Assembly (NCBI GenBank): GCA_003485015.1
Contig: DNCN01000078.1
Location: forward strand, 1-5,379
Direction: 5' to 3'
From: a bacterium
GTDB lineage: Bacteria; UBA9089
Length of the DNA stretch: 5,379 nt
Position 1 is the stretch's first letter. The number at the start of each line of letters is the position of its first letter. The notes under the pieces were generated by a model that did no database searches, had not been told where the DNA came from, and worked only from the letters and a program-made list of their open reading frames with translations. Both the position numbers and the translations under genes were made by a program. This document shows positions 1-5,379 of this stretch, one piece after another.

Positions 1-1
1 T

Positions 2-169
2 GACTTACTTAATACCCCTTCCGACCCGAACCCTACTTACTCTACTTTTAATCTTGACAGTAGCTGGGAAATAATCCTGAAATCTTTAATGCCCAGGAGG
101 ATACATCTGATCAAAGTAAGCAAGTCAATCGATTTTAGAGAATACAATTTTACGATTTTTTGTAGATAA
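2..169 (+). other. Open frame entering from left edge, possible transposase-like or hypothetical remnant
   Basis: The frame beginning at base 2 stays open for 55 codons until a TAA at 167-169, so it could be the 3' end of a gene that starts outside the window or a decayed fragment. Near its end it reads ...LMPRRIHLIKVSKSIDF..., which loosely resembles the N-terminal 'IP.DH.LRK....IDF' segment of IS5/IS1182-type transposases. That resemblance is from memory and weak. There is no internal start with a good ribosome binding site. It could equally be chance, since 55 open codons are unremarkable in AT-rich DNA. I record it so that the left neighbour can be checked. Confidence 0.18.
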
Positions 170-284
170 TATCTGTAGTCGCTCATCCAGTTTGAGAAAA
201 TCAACTAAAAATGACCCTACGAGCGGAAAAGTAGCAAATCTTGAAAAAACCTTGTCAACAAAGAGAATTTTGAACTTTTTCATC

Positions 285-323
285 TATGGTGAATTCTCCA
301 ATTTTTTGGAAAATTACACCATA
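285..323. repeat. Imperfect inverted repeat (hairpin) in the leader
   Basis: The arms 285-301 and 306-323 pair in 16 positions with one mismatch (C296 opposite A311) and one bulged base (A316), closing a four-T loop (302-305). The outer stem is TATGGTG paired with CACCATA. No T-run follows the stem on either strand, so it does not look like a Rho-independent terminator. It may be a small palindromic element (MITE or REP-like remnant), a protein-binding operator, or a structured 5' leader of the gene starting at 436. Its position about 110 bases upstream of that start allows a regulatory role, but nothing here proves one. Confidence 0.6.
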
Positions 324-417
324 ATTATATATCAATTTATGTCAAGAGCGGATTTTCCTGTCTTAATAAGAGGATTAACTAAATGTTGAGTCCTTTTGCC
401 TTCGTTATGCTTGTAGA

Positions 418-425
418 AAAGGAGC
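418..425 (+). promoter_or_regulatory. Ribosome binding site of the activase-reductase gene
   Basis: AAAGGAGC lies about ten bases before the ATG at 436, a good Shine-Dalgarno match that supports this start. The reading frame has a stop at 376-378 and contains no other ATG, GTG or TTG between that stop and 436, so the start is fixed. AAAAGGA at 417-423 can pair with TCCTTTT at 391-397, seven base pairs across a 19-base loop, which could partly mask the site. A purine-rich motif finds such partners easily by chance. Confidence 0.75.
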
Positions 426-435
426 TATTTCTAAG

Positions 436-3400
436 ATGAAGTTAGGAGTGGATATTGGTTCAATAAGCCTAAAGACTGTGCTTCTTGATGATGACAACAG
501 TATCATTGAGGATTTCTATATTAGGCATAAAGGAGATCCTCTTCCCTTGCTGATCGAGAAGATAAAGAGCCTTCCAGAGGATATAACTGTTGGCTGGACA
601 GGGACAGGGACAAAGGGAATATGCAGCTTTCTTAGGGTATCCCCAATAAATGAGATAATTGCCCAGGCTATAGCAACATACAAGTTAAGAAAAGAAGTAA
701 AAACGATCATAGAGATTGGAGGGAGTGACTCAAAACTCATAAACCTTGATGATAAAGGAAATATCCTTGATTTTTCAACAAACACAATATGTGCGGCGGG
801 TTGTGGTTCATTCTTAGATCAGCAGGCATCCAGAATGGAGCTTACAATCGAGGAGTTTTCAGAGCTTGCCTTAAAATCCGAGAGGCCTCCAAGGATTGCA
901 GGAAGATGTTCGGTATTTGCCAAGACAGATATGATCCACCTCCAACAGGAGGCAGCTCCAATCGAGGATATTATCGCTGGCCTTTGCTTTGCCTTTGCCA
1001 GAAATTTTAGGTCGGTGATTGGAAAGGGGAAGAACATTATACCCCCGATCTCATTTCAGGGTGGAGTCGCCTCTAATAAAGGGATGATCCGGGCGTTCTC
1101 TGAGATTTTAGGGATTGATATTATCATTCCCGAGCACTTTGCAACCATGGGTGCAATCGGCGCAGCCCTCCTGGCAAAAGACAGGATAAACCTTAAAAGG
1201 ATCAATGAATTCGAGATTGAAGAAAAAGCAATTGGACTTCCACCCCTCTCCCTCATTGCCCCAATCTCTGAGTACAGAGATAAGATAAAGACATACCTTC
1301 TTCCAAAGGATAGAAAGACAAAAGTATATGTTGGAATAGACGTTGGTTCTGTATCCACAAATGTTGTTGCCATTGATGAGAATAAAAGTGTGGTTGCAAG
1401 AAGATACCTTCCCACTGCAGGTAGACCCATTGATGCAGTCTGTCAAGGGCTCTTTGAGATTGGGGAAGAGATCGCTGAAGGCGTTGAGGTCTGTGGATGT
1501 GGAACAACCGGCTCTGGAAGATATATGATTGCTGACTTTGTTGGAGGAGACATTGTAAAGAACGAAATCACTGCCCAGGCAAGGGCAGCATACGATATAG
1601 ACCCTGAGGTTGACACGATCTTTGAGATAGGGGGTCAGGATTCAAAGTACATAAGTCTGGAGAATGGAGCTGTTGTTGATTTTGAGATGAATAAGGTATG
1701 TGCTGCCGGGACAGGCTCATTCCTGGAGGAGCAGGCGGAAAGACTTGGAATAAACATAAAAGAGGAGTTTTCCGATCTTGCGTTCTCTTCAAATTCACCC
1801 CTTGCTCTGGGGGAACGGTGTACAGTATTTATGGAGACAGACATCGTCTCCCATCAACAAAGACAGGCGGAGAAGAAGGATATTGTTGCAGGCCTTGCCT
1901 ACTCTGTCGTCCATAACTACTTAAATAGGGTGGTTGGCAGTAAAAAAGTAGGAGAGAAGATATTCTTTCAGGGGGGGACTGCAGCCAATCTTGCCGTTGT
2001 CTCTGCCTTTGAGAAGATTTGCACAAAGAGGATTTTTGTTCCAGAGAATCATGATGTAACCGGTGCAATCGGGGTAGCGATCATTGTTAAAGAGAGTAAT
2101 ATAGAGAAGACAAGCTTTAAAGGGTTTGATCTAAAGAATCGTAAGTATCTGCTCTCTTCCTTTGAGTGTAAAGCTTGTCCAAATAATTGTGAGATAAAGA
2201 AGGTCTCTCTGGAAAATGAAGCTTCCCTGTTTTATGGCGCAAGGTGCGAGAGATACGAAGTAAAGGCAGAGAGTTCAAAGCTCAAAGCTCAAGACTCAAA
2301 GATACCAGATTTATTTGGGGAAAGAGAAGACTTACTTTTAAATATCTATAATAAAGAAGCGGAGGGGAGAAGAATTGGAATCCCCATGGTCTTATTCTTT
2401 CATGAATTTTTCCCATTCTTTAAGGCATTCTGGACAGAGCTTGGATTTAATGTCATCTCTTCAGAGAGGACAAACAAAGGGATAATCCACAGGGGTGTTG
2501 AGAGTGTTCCAGTTGACACTTGCTTTCCCATAAAGCTTACTCATGGTCATATATTGAGTCTTCTAGAGAAAGATATTGACTACCTGTTCCTTCCTTCAAT
2601 CATAAACCTACAGCAAACGTCACCATATTTTTCAGAGTCATACCATTGTCCCTATGTACAATCCATTCCCTATGTGGCCTCATCAACAATTGGGCTTAAA
2701 GGACACAAAGTAGAGGTTCTCCAACCTATCATCAGAATGAGGTATGAAAGAAAAGGTTTTGTAAGGCCATTGGTTGATATGGGAAAGGCATTAGGTATCT
2801 CCCCAGTGAAGGTAAAGAAGGCATTAAATGTAGCTCATGAGGTTCAAGAAGAGTTTAGAAAGAGAATAAAAGAGCGAGGAGAAGAGATACTCTCCTCTCT
2901 AAATAATAGGGCTATCGTTATTATTGCAAGATCATACAATGGGAATGACTGTGGTCTTAATCTTGAGCTTCCTAGAAAATTGAAGGAGTTAGGGGTTTTA
3001 AGCATACCCATGGACTTTCTCCCCCTAGACTCTATTGATGTAGCCATCGATTGGCCAAATATGTATTGGAGGTCGGGTCAGCAGATCCTCTCTGCCTGTG
3101 AGTTAGTGAGAGGAGATGAGAGGTTATTTTCTATATATCTCACAAACTATGGATGTGGTCCGGACTCCTTCATTGCCAATTTCTTTAAACAGAAGATGGG
3201 AGAAAAGCCTCACCTTATTATAGAGATCGATGAACATTCAGCAGATGTCGGAGTAATAACAAGATGCGAGGCATTCTTAGACTCCATTGAGAATGCAAAG
3301 AAGAAGAAGATAGAAGAACAAAAGAGAATAAGAACATTAACCATTGAGAAAGGGACGAGGAGAAAAATCTTTATTCCCTATATGTCAGACCATGCCTACG

Positions 3401-4545
3401 CTCTAAAAGCGGCATTTGAGGCGAATGGAGTGGATGCGGAGGTTATGCCTGAATCCGACGAAGAGACCTTATACTGGGGAAGGAAGTATACCCTTGGTCA
3501 TGAATGCTTCCCTGCAATCGTTACAACTGGCGATATGGTAAGGCAGACAAAGAGGAGAGACTTTGATTCCAAAGAGTCTGCATTCTTTATGGGAGGCTCC
3601 TCTGGTCCTTGCCGGTTTGGACAATACTCAATGCTCCAGAGGTTTGTCCTTGATGATTTAGGACTTAATAATGTTCCCATTTATGCCCCAAATCAGGCAA
3701 GGAGGTTCTTTGAGGATCTGACTATTGCTGGGAAGGACTTTGAAAGACTTGCCTGGAGTAGTATCGTAGCCATTGACATACTTGAGAAAGCCTTAAGGGA
3801 GACAAGACCCTATGAGAAGAATAAAGGGGAGACAGAGAAAGTATACAATAAGTTTGTAAAAAGGGTTTATGAGGCAATAAAACAAAGGAAGGATCTCTTA
3901 GCGGTAATGGAGGAGGCAAAAGAGGCATTCTCAAAGATAGATACCTTTGAAAAGACAAAGCCTATCATTGGTCTGGTTGGGGAATTCTTTGTTCGGGCAA
4001 ATAGGTTTTCGAATGAAGATGTTATATTGAAGGTAGAAAGACTTGGAGGAGAGGTCTGGTCAGCACCGGTTTTTGAATGGTTCCTCTATAGGAATTTCAG
4101 GAGGAATATGCACTCATTATTGAGAAATGACTATCTATGTCTCCTAAAGACATCCATAAAGAACCTTTATCAGATAAGGGAAGAGAGAAGGCTCTCCCAC
4201 GTATTTCATGGGTCTTTAAGAGGAATAGAAGAACCTCAAACCTGTGAAGTTCTTAAGTTTGCAAGACCATATATCCACCATTCCTTTGAAGGTGAAGCAA
4301 TTATGAGTATCGGAAAGGCAGTTGACTTTGTAAGGAAGGGTCTCTGTGGAATAATAAACGCTATCCCATTTACTTGTATGCCAGGAACAATCGCGACGGC
4401 GATACTAAAATCTGTATCAGAGGATAATAAGGGACTTCCTATACTCTCCATTGCTTATGACGGTCTTTCATCTGCCAATACCGATATGCGCCTTGAGGCC
4501 TTTATCCACCAAGCGATACAATACAGAGAGAGGGTCTTAAGCTAA
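436..4545 (+). CDS. Fused acyl-CoA dehydratase activase / HgdB-BcrBC-like iron-sulfur reductase (two activase domains, DUF2229, COG3581-like)
   Basis: Intact 1369-residue cytoplasmic protein, with no signal peptide or membrane segment. Activase domain 1 (about 1-250) shows DIGS at 6-9, GGSDSK at 95-100, cluster cysteines C119 and C158 (GRCSVF), and FQGG at 207-210. Activase domain 2 (about 295-555) repeats this with DVGS at 302-305, GGQDSK at 399-404, C422, C462 (GERCTVF), and FQGG at 511-514. A Cys motif follows (C578, C581, C585, C604), then DUF2229/COG3580-like sequence (about 645-950; TCFPIK at 695-700, C738, C907, DEHSADVG at 932-939) and a COG3581-like part (about 975-1360; C1024, GPCRFGQY at 1057-1064, C1304, FTCMPG at 1312-1317). 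In this family the ASKHA ATPase uses ATP to drive electrons from a [4Fe-4S] cluster into a partner iron-sulfur protein; here both are one chain. Length and domain order fit the known large fusion class of about 1400 residues. The substrate is unknown: 2-hydroxyacyl-CoA, aromatic acyl-CoA, or a small molecule as in double-cubane cluster proteins. The start is fixed by the ribosome binding site and an upstream in-frame stop. No partner gene is in the window, so it may be transcribed alone. Confidence 0.96.
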   Translation: MKLGVDIGSISLKTVLLDDDNSIIEDFYIRHKGDPLPLLIEKIKSLPEDITVGWTGTGTKGICSFLRVSPINEIIAQAIATYKLRKEVKTIIEIGGSDSKLINLDDKGNILDFSTNTICAAGCGSFLDQQASRMELTIEEFSELALKSERPPRIAGRCSVFAKTDMIHLQQEAAPIEDIIAGLCFAFARNFRSVIGKGKNIIPPISFQGGVASNKGMIRAFSEILGIDIIIPEHFATMGAIGAALLAKDRINLKRINEFEIEEKAIGLPPLSLIAPISEYRDKIKTYLLPKDRKTKVYVGIDVGSVSTNVVAIDENKSVVARRYLPTAGRPIDAVCQGLFEIGEEIAEGVEVCGCGTTGSGRYMIADFVGGDIVKNEITAQARAAYDIDPEVDTIFEIGGQDSKYISLENGAVVDFEMNKVCAAGTGSFLEEQAERLGINIKEEFSDLAFSSNSPLALGERCTVFMETDIVSHQQRQAEKKDIVAGLAYSVVHNYLNRVVGSKKVGEKIFFQGGTAANLAVVSAFEKICTKRIFVPENHDVTGAIGVAIIVKESNIEKTSFKGFDLKNRKYLLSSFECKACPNNCEIKKVSLENEASLFYGARCERYEVKAESSKLKAQDSKIPDLFGEREDLLLNIYNKEAEGRRIGIPMVLFFHEFFPFFKAFWTELGFNVISSERTNKGIIHRGVESVPVDTCFPIKLTHGHILSLLEKDIDYLFLPSIINLQQTSPYFSESYHCPYVQSIPYVASSTIGLKGHKVEVLQPIIRMRYERKGFVRPLVDMGKALGISPVKVKKALNVAHEVQEEFRKRIKERGEEILSSLNNRAIVIIARSYNGNDCGLNLELPRKLKELGVLSIPMDFLPLDSIDVAIDWPNMYWRSGQQILSACELVRGDERLFSIYLTNYGCGPDSFIANFFKQKMGEKPHLIIEIDEHSADVGVITRCEAFLDSIENAKKKKIEEQKRIRTLTIEKGTRRKIFIPYMSDHAYALKAAFEANGVDAEVMPESDEETLYWGRKYTLGHECFPAIVTTGDMVRQTKRRDFDSKESAFFMGGSSGPCRFGQYSMLQRFVLDDLGLNNVPIYAPNQARRFFEDLTIAGKDFERLAWSSIVAIDILEKALRETRPYEKNKGETEKVYNKFVKRVYEAIKQRKDLLAVMEEAKEAFSKIDTFEKTKPIIGLVGEFFVRANRFSNEDVILKVERLGGEVWSAPVFEWFLYRNFRRNMHSLLRNDYLCLLKTSIKNLYQIREERRLSHVFHGSLRGIEEPQTCEVLKFARPYIHHSFEGEAIMSIGKAVDFVRKGLCGIINAIPFTCMPGTIATAILKSVSEDNKGLPILSIAYDGLSSANTDMRLEAFIHQAIQYRERVLS
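2274..2301 (+). repeat. Heptanucleotide tandem repeat inside the coding sequence (four units)
   Basis: Four consecutive 7-mers read TTCAAAG, CTCAAAG, CTCAAGA, CTCAAAG. They encode residues 613-622 (SSKLKAQDSK) in the linker between the four-cysteine motif (ending at C604-Y607) and the DUF2229-like region. The hydrophilic, charged peptide has no conserved family feature that I recognise. It looks like an inserted or expanded short repeat tolerated in a flexible loop, with frame kept because 7-mers cycle through all three frames without creating stops here. Confidence 0.75.
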
Positions 4546-4600
4546 AAACAGCACGACTTTGTTAAAAAATAGTCTAAAATAAGCTATAACTCCTGGAAAA

Positions 4601-5376
4601 TCAAGGCTGGAAGCGTTGTACCATAAGAAGATACCTTTTTCCTTTCCTAAAAATAGAGATCTTATCATTTGCGGCTAACTCAGAGATAAAGTATCTGCCG
4701 TATTCTTCGACATGCTTAACTACCTCTTTGCGTAGATACTAGTTTATCGAAAGAGATATATAAAAAGGGTATGTCTCTCTTAATAGCCTTATTGATTAGA
4801 TCCATACACAATTCTATCTTACTCTTGAACTTAGGAGGAAGGTCTATCTTACAAGACTCTTCTTCAGGGATATAGGAGAGGGGGTCTATCTATAAGTAAA
4901 GTGTTTATTAGAATCGGCATAACCCGAATAGACAAAGAGATTGCAGTTTGCTAGACCTCTCCTTCACTACTCTAGTATTGGACCTTAGCCCCTTCGGTCT
5001 GTTTTGGCCAAACGGCTCTTCTTGGAGGAAGGTATCATCTATGGCCAGGATTCCAGAAGCACTGCCGAGCAGTAGCAGGGGAACGCATGATGTAATCCAA
5101 CCTTAGATCATTCAGCCGATTATGATCCCAATGGGATTCGCTAAAGGCATACTGCATCCTTTGATATGAAGCATCTACCTCTTTAGAACCAGTAAACTCT
5201 CTGTATAGAAGACCGTTTATGAGGTAGGAATAATAAAGTTGTGGGTAATTCATCATGAATACTATGAAATGGAAAATAGTTCTTACCCTAATTTCAATCT
5301 CGTTATTTTTCAACAATTTGTCATATTCGAAGAGAGTGCTAATTTCGGATATTATATATTGGCGATTATAAACCAT
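4601..5376 (-). pseudogene. Degraded IS701-like DDE transposase (frameshifted, C-terminally truncated)
   Basis: Reading leftwards, the protein is spread over two switching frames after its first part. 5376 to about 5065 gives the N-terminal part, ending ...YQRMQYAFSESHWDHNRLND...RSPATAR. About 5072 to 4945 gives GILAIDDTFLQEEPFGQN, with the first catalytic Asp of the DDE triad (IDDT at 5042-5031). About 4945-4890 gives YSGYADSNKHFTY. About 4889-4735 gives IDPLSYIPEEESCKIDLPPK...DIPFLYISFDKLV, with the second Asp codon at 4748-4746. About 4729-4601 gives EVVKHVEEYGRYFISEL...RYLLMVQRFQP and a stop. The order and spacing of these blocks follow IS701/DDE_5-type transposases (SES.WD, IDDT, NKHYP..., LPEE, PF..V..D, and a 'G..Y...L' block). 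About 258 codons remain, against the usual 400 or so. The region of the third acidic residue is missing, and no terminal inverted repeats were found. The intact N-terminal frame alone (5035-5376, 113 residues) could be mis-annotated as a hypothetical protein. The true start may lie beyond the right edge. It is non-functional as read. Confidence 0.82.
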
Positions 5377-5379
5377 TTG

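Larger units (their letters stand above)
1..435. other. Non-coding upstream stretch, no convincing complete gene
   Basis: This AT-rich leader precedes the large activase gene. It holds an open frame entering from the left edge (2-169), an imperfect hairpin (285-323) and the ribosome binding site at 418-425. A second open frame (120-389, first possible start TTG at 192) has no ribosome binding site, no recognisable motif, and is crossed by the hairpin, so I do not call it a gene. I could not identify a well-spaced sigma-70 promoter. A perfect TTGACA occurs at 54-59, but nothing like TATAAT follows at 16-18 bases. No tRNA, riboswitch or CRISPR structure is apparent. Confidence 0.6.

Noticed and set aside
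54..59. Perfect TTGACA, a candidate -35 box
   Set aside because: No acceptable -10 sequence follows at 16-18 bases, and it is almost 400 bases from the gene start.
1..127. Partial inverted similarity between TGACTTACTT (1-10) and AAGTAAGCAAGTCA (114-127)
   Set aside because: A four-base insertion breaks the match and no element structure is attached to it.
338..368. Weak promoter-like pair (ATGTCA ... CTTAAT) before the main gene
   Set aside because: Both boxes are poor matches in AT-rich DNA where such pairs arise by chance.
192..389. 65-codon open frame upstream of the main gene, with a TTG start
   Set aside because: No ribosome binding site, no recognisable motif, AT-driven composition, and the hairpin at 285-323 lies in its middle.
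1056..1430. 124-codon antisense open frame (and the other shorter overlapping frames within 436-4545)
   Set aside because: It lies wholly opposite highly conserved activase motifs on the + strand; open antisense frames are expected from the codon bias there.
4546..4575. Possible terminator after the main gene
   Set aside because: Only a four-base stem (AACA/TGTT) can be drawn and the following run is A, not T, so no Rho-independent terminator is supported.
5003..5012. Perfect ten-base palindrome TTTGGCCAAA
   Set aside because: It lies within the transposase remnant, is short, and has no partner copies or regulatory context.
4831..5033. Direct repeat GGAGGAAGGT at about 4834-4843 and 5024-5033
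   Set aside because: Ten bases within coding-derived sequence, in different codon phases of unrelated transposase blocks; probably coincidence.

Overview
The window comes from an anaerobic bacterium (an archaeon is not excluded) of moderate-to-low GC. The evidence is one large oxygen-sensitive-type iron-sulfur ATPase/reductase and a coding style dominated by AGA/AGG arginine and frequent ATA isoleucine codons. The phylum cannot be fixed from this sequence. An uncultured or candidate-phylum anaerobe or a clostridial-type organism would fit, but that is inference.

Layout. Positions 1-435 hold no convincing complete gene. This stretch contains a short open frame running in from the left edge (2-169), a strong imperfect hairpin (285-323), and the ribosome binding site of the main gene (418-425). 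Positions 436-4545 are one intact 1369-residue gene on the + strand. Positions 4601-5376 on the - strand are the broken remains of an IS701-like DDE transposase, readable only by switching frame four times. The 55 bases between them show no clear terminator.

The main protein fuses a complete 'archerase'-type machine into one chain: two tandem BadF/BadG/BcrA/HgdC-type ATPase (activase) domains, a four-cysteine motif, a DUF2229/COG3580-like region, and a COG3581-like region related to the 2-hydroxyacyl-CoA dehydratase / benzoyl-CoA reductase / double-cubane-cluster protein superfamily. The expected logic is that the ATPase half fires low-potential electrons into the iron-sulfur reductase half. 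The substrate is unknown, and no neighbouring gene in the window suggests one.

The family is already known from sequence databases, so the window does not show an obviously new system. The details worth a second look are the built-in pseudo-dimer of activase domains, an extra cysteine in the first activase cluster motif, a heptanucleotide tandem repeat inside the coding sequence at an interdomain linker, and the upstream hairpin.
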